Assembly: GCF_021261325.1 (NCBI RefSeq)
Contig: NZ_JAJSBI010000036.1
Span: 25,371-89,370, forward strand
DNA: 64,000 bases
Direction: 5' to 3'
Source of the DNA: Streptomyces guryensis
GTDB taxonomy: Bacteria; Actinomycetota; Actinomycetes; Streptomycetales; Streptomycetaceae
In this document: one piece after another, positions 17,828 through 26,780 of the stretch
Layout of the letters: each line of letters starts with the position of its first letter
Position numbering within the stretch: position 1 is the stretch's first letter
Notes under the pieces: model-generated
What the model was told of the DNA's origin: nothing
Database searches by the model: none
The model's input: the letters and a program-made list of their open reading frames with translations, nothing else
Program-made: the position numbers and the translations under genes

Positions 17828-18289
17828 ATGTTCGCTCGGATTCTCGTGGTCGCCACCACCGCCGTCGCCTCCGTCGCGCCCGCCGCCGCCCACGCCGATG
17901 TCGGCCGCCCCGCCCCTGCCCCGCCGCCCGTACAGGACGAGGACCGGGCCGGCGACCACCTCACCGTCACCGTCCGGCACGCGGGCGACGGTACGGACGG
18001 GACGTTCGAGCTCCAATGCCATCCCGGAGGCGGCGACCATCCCGATGTCAGCGGTGCGTGCGAGACGCTCGATCGTGTCGCCCGGTGGGGCAGGGACACC
18101 TTCGCCCCCGTCCCCGAGGGCAGCGTCTGCACCATGCAGTACGGCGGGCCCGCCACCGCGCATGTCACCGGGAGGTGGGCCGGGCGACCCGTCGACGCGT
18201 CGTACGACCGCAGTGACGGGTGTCAGATCGGCCGGTGGGACCGGCTTGTGCCGTTGCTGCCCGATCTGCGGCCCCAGGGGCAGCCGTAG
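17828..18289 (+). CDS. Subtilisin-inhibitor-like (SSI family) secreted protein
   Basis: 153 residues from ATG 17828. A signal peptide of about 25 residues ends near AHADVG. The mature domain shows the SSI pattern: LTVTVRHAGDG, then LQCHPGGGDHPDVSGAC, a CTMQYGGPATAHVTGRW reactive-site region and a final Cys (GCQIG). Four cysteines in the SSI spacing should form two disulfides. SSI proteins are dimeric Streptomyces inhibitors of extracellular subtilisin-like proteases. Here the sequence after the last Cys (GRWDRLVPLLPDLRPQGQP) differs from the usual short FAF-type end and the P1 region is atypical, so specificity may differ. Confidence 0.88.
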   Translation: MFARILVVATTAVASVAPAAAHADVGRPAPAPPPVQDEDRAGDHLTVTVRHAGDGTDGTFELQCHPGGGDHPDVSGACETLDRVARWGRDTFAPVPEGSVCTMQYGGPATAHVTGRWAGRPVDASYDRSDGCQIGRWDRLVPLLPDLRPQGQP

Positions 18290-18546
18290 GGACGTAGGGA
18301 CTCGCACAGGGTTTCTCCCGGGGAAACCCAGAACTCCGTAAGGGTCCGGCGAAGGTCTCGCGAAGCCCTGCGCAGGCCAGAGGATGCGGGCACACGTTCT
18401 ACTTCAACTCGTCGTGCGACCTCCCTCTCATCCGGCGTCGCGAGCGCAACCACTGCCCGTAGACTCCCTCGCGTGACACGTCGCGGGCCGGTTGGCAAGA
18501 TGGCCCGAGCGGTCGGCAAGGTGCGGTAACAGGGAGGAAGCGTCTC

Positions 18547-21500
18547 GTGAGCAGCAGGCCATCCCGAGGCGCTGCTCGCCTCGCAGCCATACTCGACGCG
18601 CTTCCCGATGCGTTGGTGCTGGTCAACGCCAATGGGACCGTCGTCAACGCGAACACGATCGCGCTCGAGGCCTTTGAAGCGCCCGGGACCGCGCTGGTGG
18701 GTCGGGGGCTCCTCGATCTGCTGCCGCAGTTCGACTCCAAGCTGATCCCGGGGTCCATGCGGCGGCCCGATCACATGGACCCCGCAGGGCGGACCAAACC
18801 CACCCGGATGATCGCGCGGCGGACCGACGGGGTCGAGTTCCCCGTCGAGGTCACCAGCGCCAACCTCGAGAACGGGCAGCAGGCCTACGACGGTTACGGC
18901 TACAGCGGCGACGAGCTGCTGATGCTCGTCGTACGCGACCTGACCGGGACGGTGGACACCGAGGCCGAGCTGGCGCGTTCGCAGCGGCAGACCGAGATGA
19001 TCCTTCGGGCCGCGTCCGAGGGTGTGGTGGGGACGGACACGGACGGGCGGATCGTGCTCGTCAATCCGGCCGCCGCTCAGATACTGGGTTATCGGGCCAG
19101 TGATCTGGGTGGCAAGGAGCTGCACGGGCTCGTGCTGCATTCGCGTGCCGACGGTTCCCCGTTCCCGTACGAGGAGTCGCCGCTCGCCGACACCCTGCGC
19201 TCCGGGCGCAAGCACCGGGTGCGCGGGCAGGTGCTGTTCTCCAAGGGCGGGGACAAGGTCTCCGTCGATCTGACCACCGCGCCGGTGCGCGACGGGGACC
19301 AGCTCGTCGGCGCCGTGATGACCTTCGCCGACCGGCGGCCGTACGACTCGCTCGCCGAGGAGAAGGCCGCGGTCGAGAAGCGGCAGGCGGAGGAATTGGA
19401 GCGGATCGAGGAGGAGCATGCCTCCGAGCTCACCGCTCTGCGCCAGAAGCACGTCACCGAGGTCGAGGAGCTGCGGGAGCAGCACGACGAGGAGCTCGCG
19501 GCGGGCGAGGACCGGTATGCCGCGCTCGGTGAGCGGGAGAAGGACCGGTACGAGGCGCTTGCCGCGCGGCACGATCAGCTGCTGACGCTGCTGGGGCGGT
19601 CGCTCCGCGGACCCCTGGACGAGCTGCGGCGCGAGCTGGCCGCCCTCGCCGCCGACGACGCCGGGCAGCTGTGGCCCGAGGCCAATCAGGTGCTGCACCA
19701 CCTGTCGGCGGGCTACTCACGGATCACCACCCTCATCGACAACGTCCTCGGCTATCAGCTGATCGACGCCGGGAGCGAGCAGATCACTCGTACGAAGGTC
19801 ATGCTCGACGCCGTCGTCGCCGCCGGTGTCGACGGGGCCGTCGAGCTGATCGGGCCAGGCCGGGTGCAGTTCGCCGTGCACGCGCCGCCCATCGAGGCCG
19901 AGGTCGACCCCCAGCGCCTGGCGAGCGCGCTCGCCCACCTGGTCGCGGACGTCGCCGGTGTCGACGCGACCGGCAACGCGCCCGTGTCGACGGGCGGTTA
20001 CATGGACAACACGGTCGTCGTGGCCGCCGCCCAGCGCGGTGAGGTCGTACGGATCGAGGTGCGCGGGCCGTATGCCGGGGGAGACCCGGTGCACGAGCCG
20101 ATCGTGCGCGGGATCGTGCGGGCACATGGCGGGGTGCTGCAGACGCACGAAGTGCCCGGGATGAGCGGCAGCTCGTATGTGCTGGAGGTGCCCATCGGGG
20201 GCGGGGCCGGAGCCGTCGCGGCCGACGTCCCGATCGAGATCCCGGGTGCCGAGCCCCACGAGGGTGCCGGCTCCGATCAGACCTCCGGTGGCGGACGGCG
20301 GCATGGACGGCGGTCCTCCGTCGACGCGTTCCTGGACAGCGAGGTGCCGGGCGAGTCCGGTGACCCGGCGGAGGCCGGTGACGCGGAGGGCGGCGTGCCC
20401 ACCGGGCGGCGTCGCAGGCGGGCGGTCGAGGAGTCGGCGGCCGCCGCGGCCTCGGCCGCGGGTGCCCTGGAGCTTTCCGGCGGTACCGGGCGGCGGCGCG
20501 GGCGGGCGGCCGAGGGCGCCGGTGACGGTGTCTCCGAGGGTGCCGTCGTCATGGCCGGTGAGCATGGCGCCGGGACCGCGGCCGTCGGTACGGGGCTGGG
20601 CGGGACCGTTCCTCCGCAGGGCGTGCCCGCGCCCGGCGGGCGGCGCGCGCGACGTGACGGCGGTGAGCAGCGGGCCCTGCCTGCGGCGCTTCCCGCGGGC
20701 CCCGTGTCGGCCGAAGAGCCGGTCCCGGCCGACGGGGCCGCGCACCCGCAGAACGCCGAGAACGCCGAGCCGACCGGGCGCCGTCGCCGTGCCCTGGCCG
20801 CCGCGAACGACCGTGCCGCCGCGCAGGAGGCGGCTCCCCGTTCCGTGTTCGCCCTGCCTCCGGCGGAGGCGGACCGGGCCCCCGCCGCGGGTATGCAGGG
20901 GCAGACGCCGGTGCCTGGGCAAGCACCGGTGCCTGGGCAAGCACCGGTGCCTGGGCAAGCGCCCGTACCGGCGCAGGGGCAGTCCCCGGTTCCGGTTGCC
21001 GGGCAGCCGCAGGTTACTGGGCAGCCGCAGGTTCCCGGCCAGCCCCAGGTTGCCGCGCAGCCGCACGTTCCCGGCCAGCCCCAGGTTCCTGGTCAGCCGC
21101 AGCTTGCCGGGCAGCCGCAGGTTCCCGGACAGGCGCAGGTTCCCGGGCAGGGTGGCCAGGATGCTTCCGGGGACGCCCTGATCGACGACGGTCGGCATGA
21201 CGCCGTTCCGCACGACCAGTCCGGCGATCACACTCCGCCGCAGCCGCACCCCACGAGCGCGCCCACGGGCCGTCGTCGCCGTGCCGTGGCGCATCCGGGT
21301 GTGCAGGAGGCCGGCGTTCAGACCGCCGGGCAGGGGGTGCCGGTGCAGCAGCCCGCGCCCGTTCCCGCACAGGCGGCTCCCGCACAGCCGGCTCCCGCGC
21401 AGAACGGGGCCGGCCAGGTCGCACCGGCCGCCGCCGCTCAGGCGCTTCCCGTGGCTCCGGTGGAGGCGGGCGCCGGTCAGTCCACCCCGGCCCCCGGCAC

Positions 21501-22734
21501 CCCGCGCCCTCCGGAGGCCTCCGCGGCACAGGGTCAGACCCCGGCACGTCCCGCCCAGCCTCTGCCCGCGGAAGCAGCCGCCGCTCCGGCCGACCTCGTC
21601 GACCCGAACTCCACGCAGAGCCAGGCGATCAGCGTGCGGACCCTGGGGCAGGGAGTGCCGTTCACGCGGCAGGCCGCGCAGGTGCAGCAGCCTTCGGCCA
21701 CGCCCGCGCCGAACAACCCGAACGGTTCCGGCCGGCGTCGCAAGCTGGGTACGCGGACCGACGCCGCCGTCCCGGCCCTGGAGCAGGCGGCCCGTCCGCA
21801 CCCGGCGGCCGACCAGGCCTCCGTACCGGCGCAGCCGCAACCGTCCATGGCCGGGCAGTCGCGGCTGGCGCAGGTGACCGAGGGCTCCGGGCGGTCGTAC
21901 GCCATAGGGGCGCCCGACGAGAACGCCGCCGAGGGGCCGGAGCCGCTGGACGGTCCCGGTGGGGCCGTGGAGATCGCGGACACCCCCCGGCCGCAGCCGA
22001 TGGACGACGAGCTGCCGCCGGAGCCGCTCGACAACCCGCGGCGGCTGCTGGTGTGGCCCGCGCCGGACGTGACGACCCAGCAGGCGCTGAGCGATCGTGG
22101 CTACCGGCCCGTGATCGTTCAGTCGCGCGAGGAGGTCGACGCGCAGATCGCGGCTTTCCCCGCCGCGTTGTTCGTGGACCCGCTGACCGGACCGATCACG
22201 CGGACTGCGCTGCAGTCGCTGCGGCAGGCGGCGGTGGCGTCCGAGGTGCCGATCATGGTGACCGCGGGGCTCGGGCAGGCGACGCGCGAGGCTGCGTACG
22301 GCGCCGACCCTGCCGTACTCCTGAAGGCGCTCGCGCCGCGGGACAGCGAGCAGCATCCGCCGCGGGTGCTCTTGATCGAGGAGCACGCGGAGATCGCGCT
22401 GGCGCTGACCGCGACGCTGGAGCGGCGCGGGATGCAGGTGGCGCGGGCCGCGAGTGACGCGGACGCGGTGACGCTGGCGGGGCAGCTCAGGCCCAACCTG
22501 GTGGTGATGGACCTGATGCAGGTACACCGGCGCCAGGCCGGGATCATCGACTGGCTGCGGGCGAACGGGCAGCTCAACCGCACCCCGCTCGTCGTCTACA
22601 CCGCCGCCGTCGACCAGGCCGACCTGCCGCGGCTGGCCTCCGGCGAGACCGTCCTGTTCCTCGCGGAGCGCTCCACGAACGACGAGGTGCAGAGCCGGAT
22701 CGTGGACCTGCTGTCGCGGATCGGGACCAACTAG
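18547..22734 (+). CDS. Giant PAS-PAS / kinase-like / receiver protein with Pro-Gln-rich linker
   Basis: 1395 residues from GTG 18547 (GGAGG upstream at 18533). Two PAS domains occupy about 10-130 and 140-270. A charged coiled coil spans about 270-345. A histidine-kinase-like core follows (about 347-555), but the phosphoacceptor box reads GRSLRGPLDEL with no His, and the HATPase glycine motifs are weak. A 600-residue disordered Pro/Gln/Ala linker (about 560-1155) includes GRRRR clusters and VPGQ repeats. Two receiver-like domains end the protein (about 1160-1265, degenerate; about 1277-1394 with Asp 1322 in VVMDLM). It looks like a signalling scaffold or pseudokinase. No partner gene is adjacent. 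Confidence 0.88.
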   Translation: MSSRPSRGAARLAAILDALPDALVLVNANGTVVNANTIALEAFEAPGTALVGRGLLDLLPQFDSKLIPGSMRRPDHMDPAGRTKPTRMIARRTDGVEFPVEVTSANLENGQQAYDGYGYSGDELLMLVVRDLTGTVDTEAELARSQRQTEMILRAASEGVVGTDTDGRIVLVNPAAAQILGYRASDLGGKELHGLVLHSRADGSPFPYEESPLADTLRSGRKHRVRGQVLFSKGGDKVSVDLTTAPVRDGDQLVGAVMTFADRRPYDSLAEEKAAVEKRQAEELERIEEEHASELTALRQKHVTEVEELREQHDEELAAGEDRYAALGEREKDRYEALAARHDQLLTLLGRSLRGPLDELRRELAALAADDAGQLWPEANQVLHHLSAGYSRITTLIDNVLGYQLIDAGSEQITRTKVMLDAVVAAGVDGAVELIGPGRVQFAVHAPPIEAEVDPQRLASALAHLVADVAGVDATGNAPVSTGGYMDNTVVVAAAQRGEVVRIEVRGPYAGGDPVHEPIVRGIVRAHGGVLQTHEVPGMSGSSYVLEVPIGGGAGAVAADVPIEIPGAEPHEGAGSDQTSGGGRRHGRRSSVDAFLDSEVPGESGDPAEAGDAEGGVPTGRRRRRAVEESAAAAASAAGALELSGGTGRRRGRAAEGAGDGVSEGAVVMAGEHGAGTAAVGTGLGGTVPPQGVPAPGGRRARRDGGEQRALPAALPAGPVSAEEPVPADGAAHPQNAENAEPTGRRRRALAAANDRAAAQEAAPRSVFALPPAEADRAPAAGMQGQTPVPGQAPVPGQAPVPGQAPVPAQGQSPVPVAGQPQVTGQPQVPGQPQVAAQPHVPGQPQVPGQPQLAGQPQVPGQAQVPGQGGQDASGDALIDDGRHDAVPHDQSGDHTPPQPHPTSAPTGRRRRAVAHPGVQEAGVQTAGQGVPVQQPAPVPAQAAPAQPAPAQNGAGQVAPAAAAQALPVAPVEAGAGQSTPAPGTPRPPEASAAQGQTPARPAQPLPAEAAAAPADLVDPNSTQSQAISVRTLGQGVPFTRQAAQVQQPSATPAPNNPNGSGRRRKLGTRTDAAVPALEQAARPHPAADQASVPAQPQPSMAGQSRLAQVTEGSGRSYAIGAPDENAAEGPEPLDGPGGAVEIADTPRPQPMDDELPPEPLDNPRRLLVWPAPDVTTQQALSDRGYRPVIVQSREEVDAQIAAFPAALFVDPLTGPITRTALQSLRQAAVASEVPIMVTAGLGQATREAAYGADPAVLLKALAPRDSEQHPPRVLLIEEHAEIALALTATLERRGMQVARAASDADAVTLAGQLRPNLVVMDLMQVHRRQAGIIDWLRANGQLNRTPLVVYTAAVDQADLPRLASGETVLFLAERSTNDEVQSRIVDLLSRIGTN
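20911..21150 (+). repeat. VPGQ-type tandem repeats in the disordered linker
   Basis: Three near-perfect copies of the 18-bp unit GTGCCTGGGCAAGCACCG (20911-20964) are followed by diverged 18-bp CAGCCGCAGGTTCC-type units to about 21150. All keep frame and encode PVPGQA and PQVPGQ repeats. Confidence 0.85.
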
Positions 22735-22747
22735 CCGTCGGTGAGGG

Positions 22748-23326
22748 CTATTTCGCGACGAGTCTGCGTGCCGCCTCCTTGATCGAGGTGCGCAGTCGGT
22801 CGCGGTCGGTGTCGTCGGTGCCCGCGAGGATGCGGCGCATCTGCGGGACGACGACGGCCCAGTTGGCCAGCGCGGTCAGCAGAAGGAGCAGGTCGCGGGG
22901 CGGGATGGCGTCGGAGATGACACCGCGGGCCTGGCCGTCCTGCAGAGTCGCCACCTTGCGGCGGTAGTGCTCCTGGCGCTCGGCCTCGTCCGGCAGGTCG
23001 GTGGTGCCGTACTCCAGGCCCTCCCAGAAGAGCAGGCGCAGCACCTCCGGGTGGGCCTCGTGGTAGTCCATCAGGCGGTCGATCCAGCCCTCGATGTCGT
23101 CCGGGTCTACGGGGACGGCCGCGGCCAGGTCGAGCATGACCTTCCCCAGGACCTTGGTGAACAGGTCCGCCTTGTTGCCGAAGTAGGCGTAGATCAGCTG
23201 CTTGTTGGCCCTGGCCGCGGCGGCGATGCGGTCGATGCGGGCGCCCGCGATGCCGTGGGCGGCGAACTCGGCGACCGCCGCCTCGAAGATCCGGGCCCTG
23301 GTGGCCTCGGGGTCTCTGACTGCCAT
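22748..23326 (-). CDS. TetR-family repressor of the adjacent MFS exporter
   Basis: 192 residues from ATG 23326. The N-terminal DNA-binding domain is clear: ATRARIFEAAVAEFAAHG, then ARIDRIAAAARANKQLIYAYFGNKADLF. The C-terminal ligand domain is typical of the TetR_C_17-like group and includes WEGLEYG and LPDEAERQEHYRRK. The gene diverges from an MFS transporter gene. Inverted repeats in the 150-bp space between them (see operator entries) suggest it represses both, released by a transported compound. It ends 14 bases from the PAS protein gene on the opposite strand. Confidence 0.9.
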   Translation of the reverse strand: MAVRDPEATRARIFEAAVAEFAAHGIAGARIDRIAAAARANKQLIYAYFGNKADLFTKVLGKVMLDLAAAVPVDPDDIEGWIDRLMDYHEAHPEVLRLLFWEGLEYGTTDLPDEAERQEHYRRKVATLQDGQARGVISDAIPPRDLLLLLTALANWAVVVPQMRRILAGTDDTDRDRLRTSIKEAARRLVAK

Positions 23327-23354
23327 GGGGGCAGGGTACCGCTCCGGGTCAGGT

Positions 23355-23370
23355 AACCAACTATTTGGTT
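23355..23370. promoter_or_regulatory. Palindromic operator AACCAA-N4-TTGGTT
   Basis: Six-base arms with a four-base spacer, 28 bases upstream of the TetR start. A symmetric site of this length is usual for TetR dimers. A related half-site cluster lies at 23410-23429. Confidence 0.75.
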
Positions 23371-23409
23371 GACAGGGAATCGGCGGGTGATGCACGGTGT
23401 TCTCCTTCC

Positions 23410-23429
23410 AACCAACCAGTTAGTTGTTA
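23410..23429. promoter_or_regulatory. Second operator-like site, CAACCAACCAGTTAGTTG type
   Basis: An imperfect palindrome sharing the AACCAA/TTGGTT half-site motif with 23355-23370, about 50 bases upstream of the MFS start. Two sites on one intergenic region suggest coordinated control of both genes. Confidence 0.65.
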
Positions 23430-23477
23430 GAGCTGGCTCGAAGGAACCCGAAGGAATTCGAAGGAGTCCGTCCGCTC

Positions 23478-24680
23478 ATGCCGTCCACAACCGCAGCGCA
23501 ACCGGTCCGGACCGCCACCCCGGAGCCGCCAGTCGCGTCCCGCCTGCTCCTGCCCCTCATCGCCCTGTGCACCGCCGTCACGGCAGCCAACATCTATCTC
23601 GCGGCGCCGCTGCTCCCCCTCATCGCCCACGACTTCGGCTCGACTCCCTCGGCGGTCGCCTGGATCGCCTCGGTCGCGCAGTTCGGCTACGCCGCCGGGC
23701 TGCTCTTCTTCGCCCCGCTCGGCGACAGTGTGAACCGGCGCCGCCTGGTCGCCGTCCTGTCCCTGGTCACCGCGGCGGCCCTGGCCGTCGGTGCCACGGC
23801 CGCCGGGACCATCGCGCTCGCGGCCGCCGTGCTGGTCGCCTCCGCGGCCACGGTGGTCCCCCAGCTCCTCGTCCCGCTGGTCGCCGCCCGCGCCCCCGCC
23901 GACCGCCGCGCCCGCCATGTCGCCGCCGTCATCTCCGGCCTGTTCACCGGCATCGTGGCCGCTCGGGTGCTCGGCGGCCTGGTCGGCCAGGCCTTCGGCT
24001 GGCGTACGGCCTTCGTGGGCGCGGCGGCGCTGACCGCCGTACTGGGGCTCGCGACGGCGCTCGTCCTCCCCGCGGAGACGCCCCGTCGCCAGGGCTCGCT
24101 CTTCTCGGGCCTCGCCGCCATGCCGTCCGTCGTGCGCCACTCGCCCGACCTGTGGCGCGCGTGCGTACGCCAGGCGGGGATGTACGGCGCCTGGAGCGCC
24201 CTGTGGACCTCGCTCGCCCTGCTGCTGACCGGCGAGTCCTACGGCCTGTCCACCGCGACCGCCGGTCTGTTCGGCCTCTTCGGACTCACGGCGAGCGCGG
24301 TGGCGCCGCTGGCCGGCCAACTGGTCGACCGCTTCGGCGCCGCCAAGGTCGTACGGTCCGCGTATCTGCTCGCCGCCGTGTCCGTGCCGCTCTTCTGGCT
24401 GGGCGGGCACATGATCGCCGCCCTGTTCGCCGCCGCGATCGCGGTCCACGCGGCCCTCGTCGCCTCGCACGTCGCCAACCAGACCCTCGCCCTCACCACG
24501 ACCTCGACCCCGGCCACCGCCAACAGCGCCTACGTCGTCGCGGGTTTCGCAGGCGGCGCCAGCGCCTCGGCCCTGGCCGGCCTCGCCTTCGGCCACTGGG
24601 GCTGGGGCGGAGTGTGCGCGGTGGCGGGGCTGTGGCTGGTGCTGGGGTGGGGGACCACCGCCGTACGGCGGCGCGGCTGA
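23478..24680 (+). CDS. MFS drug-type exporter
   Basis: 400 residues from ATG 23478 with AAGGAG upstream at 23461. About twelve hydrophobic helices with Ala/Leu/Val-rich composition and the motif-A-like loop FAPLGDSVNRRRL between helices 2 and 3. IYLAAPLLPLIAHDFG at the start is typical of the AraJ/YnfM-like group of proton-driven exporters. It is divergent from the TetR gene and presumably induced by its ligand. The substrate is not known. A tandem repeat follows the stop. Confidence 0.9.
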   Translation: MPSTTAAQPVRTATPEPPVASRLLLPLIALCTAVTAANIYLAAPLLPLIAHDFGSTPSAVAWIASVAQFGYAAGLLFFAPLGDSVNRRRLVAVLSLVTAAALAVGATAAGTIALAAAVLVASAATVVPQLLVPLVAARAPADRRARHVAAVISGLFTGIVAARVLGGLVGQAFGWRTAFVGAAALTAVLGLATALVLPAETPRRQGSLFSGLAAMPSVVRHSPDLWRACVRQAGMYGAWSALWTSLALLLTGESYGLSTATAGLFGLFGLTASAVAPLAGQLVDRFGAAKVVRSAYLLAAVSVPLFWLGGHMIAALFAAAIAVHAALVASHVANQTLALTTTSTPATANSAYVVAGFAGGASASALAGLAFGHWGWGGVCAVAGLWLVLGWGTTAVRRRG

Positions 24681-24682
24681 GC

Positions 24683-24925
24683 TCGGCGGTGACGGCTGCT
24701 GCCGCCGTACGGCGGTGACCACTGTCGTACGACGGTGACCGCTGACGCACGGTGGTGACGGCTGCTGCTGTACGACGGTGACCGCTGACGCACGACGGTG
24801 ACGGCTGCTGCTGTACGACGGTGACCGCTGACGCACGGCGGTGACGGCTGCTGCTGCTGCTGTACGACTGTGACCGCTGACGCACGGCGATGACCGCCGC
24901 CGTACGACGGTGACGGCCCAAGGGA
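24683..24925. repeat. Minisatellite between MFS and acyl-CoA synthetase genes
   Basis: About four copies of a unit near 43 bp built from two half-units, GGTGACGGCTGCTGCTGTAC and GACGGTGACCGCTGACGCAC. Some copies gain extra CTG triplets. Flanking units are diverged, central ones nearly identical, which points to recent expansion. It lies between two convergent genes and encodes nothing evident. Confidence 0.9.
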
Positions 24926-24929
24926 CAGT

Positions 24930-24961
24930 GGCCCCGGCCCCTGGCAAGGGGTGCCGGGGCC
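24930..24961. terminator. Bidirectional terminator hairpin
   Basis: GGCCCCGG / CCGGGGCC with an inner CCCCT / AGGGG stem, GGCA loop and a two-base bulge, five bases past the end of the acyl-CoA synthetase gene; convergent with the MFS gene. Confidence 0.75.
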
Positions 24962-24966
24962 GTCTC

Positions 24967-26643
24967 TCAGAGCTTGGTTACGTCCAGCTCCCCCTCCGCG
25001 TACTTCTTGCGCAGGACCTTCTTGTCGAACTTGCCCACGCTCGTCTTCGGCACCGACTCGATGATCGTCCAGCGCTCCGGGAGCTGCCATCTGGCGATGT
25101 GGCCCTCGTCGGCAAGGAAGGCGCGCAGGGTCTCGAAGTCGGCGGTGGAGCCCTCCTTCAACACGACCGTGGCCAGCGGGCGCTCGCCCCACTTCTCGTC
25201 GGGGACGGCGACCACGGCGGCCTCGGCGACATCCGGGTGGGACATCAGGGCGTTCTCGAGATCGACGGAGGAGATCCACTCGCCGCCGGACTTGATCACG
25301 TCCTTGGCGCGGTCGGTGAGGGTGAGGAAGCCCTCGGGGGAGATCGTCCCGACGTCCCCCGTCTTGAGCCAGCCGTCCTCGCTGAACTTGTCGGCCGGGC
25401 GCAGGGGTTCGGCGCCGGGGCCGTTGTAGTAGGCGCCCGCGATCCAGTTGCCGCGGACCTCCAGCTCACCGGCGGACTCGCCGTCCCAGGGGAGGCGCTC
25501 GCCGCCGGGGCCGCTGAGGCGGGCCTCGACGCCGGCCGGGAAACGGCCCTGGGTCAGGCGATACGCGAACTCCTCCTCGGTGCCGACCGCGTGGGCCGGC
25601 GGGCGGGCCACCGTGCCGAGCGGGGAGGTCTCCGTCATGCCCCAGGCGTGACAGACCCGCATGCCCAGCTTGTCGAAGGCCTCCATGAGGGAGGGCGGAC
25701 AGGCCGAGCCGCCGATGGTGACCTGGGTGAGGGAGGAGACGTCCCGCGGCTTGGCGGTCAGCTCGGCGAGCAGGCCCTGCCAGATGGTGGGGACGGCCGC
25801 CGCATGGGTCGGGCGCTCGGACTCGATCATCTCGGCGAGCGGCGCCGGCTGCAGGAAGCGGTCCGGCATCAGCAGGTTGACGCCGGTCATGAAGGTGGCA
25901 TGCGGCAGGCCCCAGGCGTTGACGTGGAACTGGGGGACCACGACGAGCGAGGTGTCCTGGTCGGTCAGGCCCATCGACTGGGTCATGTTGACCTGCATGG
26001 AGTGCAGATAGATCGAACGGTGGCTGTACACCACGCCCTTGGGGTCGCCCGTGGTGCCGGAGGTGTAGCACATGGCGGCGGCCTGGCGTTCGTCCAGCTC
26101 CGGCCAGTCGTAGGCGGTCGGCCTGTCCGCGATCAGCTCCTCGTACTCGTGCACCCGGGGGCGGGCACCGTCGAGGAGGGAACGGTCGCCTGGGCCGGTG
26201 ACGACGATGTGCTCGATCGCGGGCAGCTTCGGCAGCAGCGGGGCGAGCAGCGGGAGCAGCGAGCCGTTGACGATGACGACCTTGTCGTCCGCGTGGTTGA
26301 CGATCCAGACCAACTGCTCGGCCGGCAGACGGAGGTTGAGGGTGTGCAGCACCGCGCCCATGGAGGGGATCGCGAAGTACGCCTCGACATGCTCGGCGTT
26401 GTTCCAGGCGAGGGTCGCCACGCGGTCGGCGTCCGCGACGCCGAGTTCCTCGCGCAGCGCGTGCGCGAGCTGGGCCGCGCGGGCTCCGATCTCGGCGAAG
26501 GAGCGGCGGTGCGGCTCGCCCTCACCGGTCCAGGTGGTCACCTGCGATGTCCCGTGGACCGTCGACCCGTGGGTCAGGATCCTCGAGATCAGCAGCGGTA
26601 CGTCCTGCATCGTGCTCAGCACGGTGTCCTCCCGGGGCGACAT
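24967..26643 (-). CDS. Long-chain fatty-acid--CoA ligase (acyl-CoA synthetase)
   Basis: 558 residues from ATG 26643; ATG 26610 (MQDVPLL) is an alternative giving 547. It is an ANL-superfamily adenylate-forming enzyme. P-loop YTSGTTGDPKG, WGMTETSP, and the A8 region WLKTGDVG...DRAKDVIKSGGEWIS followed by a C-terminal catalytic Lys in KTSVGKFDKK are all present. It converts a carboxylic acid, CoA and ATP to acyl-CoA. Its closest pattern is FadD-like long/medium-chain synthetases. It lies near the ChsH-Ltp cassette but is separated from it by a sigma-factor gene, so joint function is only possible. Confidence 0.93.
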   Translation of the reverse strand: MSPREDTVLSTMQDVPLLISRILTHGSTVHGTSQVTTWTGEGEPHRRSFAEIGARAAQLAHALREELGVADADRVATLAWNNAEHVEAYFAIPSMGAVLHTLNLRLPAEQLVWIVNHADDKVVIVNGSLLPLLAPLLPKLPAIEHIVVTGPGDRSLLDGARPRVHEYEELIADRPTAYDWPELDERQAAAMCYTSGTTGDPKGVVYSHRSIYLHSMQVNMTQSMGLTDQDTSLVVVPQFHVNAWGLPHATFMTGVNLLMPDRFLQPAPLAEMIESERPTHAAAVPTIWQGLLAELTAKPRDVSSLTQVTIGGSACPPSLMEAFDKLGMRVCHAWGMTETSPLGTVARPPAHAVGTEEEFAYRLTQGRFPAGVEARLSGPGGERLPWDGESAGELEVRGNWIAGAYYNGPGAEPLRPADKFSEDGWLKTGDVGTISPEGFLTLTDRAKDVIKSGGEWISSVDLENALMSHPDVAEAAVVAVPDEKWGERPLATVVLKEGSTADFETLRAFLADEGHIARWQLPERWTIIESVPKTSVGKFDKKVLRKKYAEGELDVTKL

Positions 26644-26780
26644 TGCCTACGCGGCGGCAAGGGTTGCGCTGATTCTGCGCACATACCGCTTGGTATGTCA
26701 CTAGGTGCCGATGATCGATCGCATCACGTCGGCCCCCAATAGCCACCAGGTCGGCCCTCGACGGGCACCAGGTAGCCGCA

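Noticed and set aside
18488..18520. A D-arm-like string (GATGGCCCGAGCGGTCGGCAAGG) upstream of the PAS protein gene
   Set aside because: No matching acceptor, anticodon or T arm follows; the gene's ribosome site is there instead.
19717..22527. 936-codon open frame antisense to the PAS/receiver protein gene
   Set aside because: Typical GC-rich shadow frame; the sense gene has recognisable domains and the antisense translation is Arg/Gly/Pro-rich with none.
24683..24925. Possible CRISPR array
   Set aside because: The units are contiguous tandem repeats without unique spacers and no cas genes are present. The same applies to 9431-9540.
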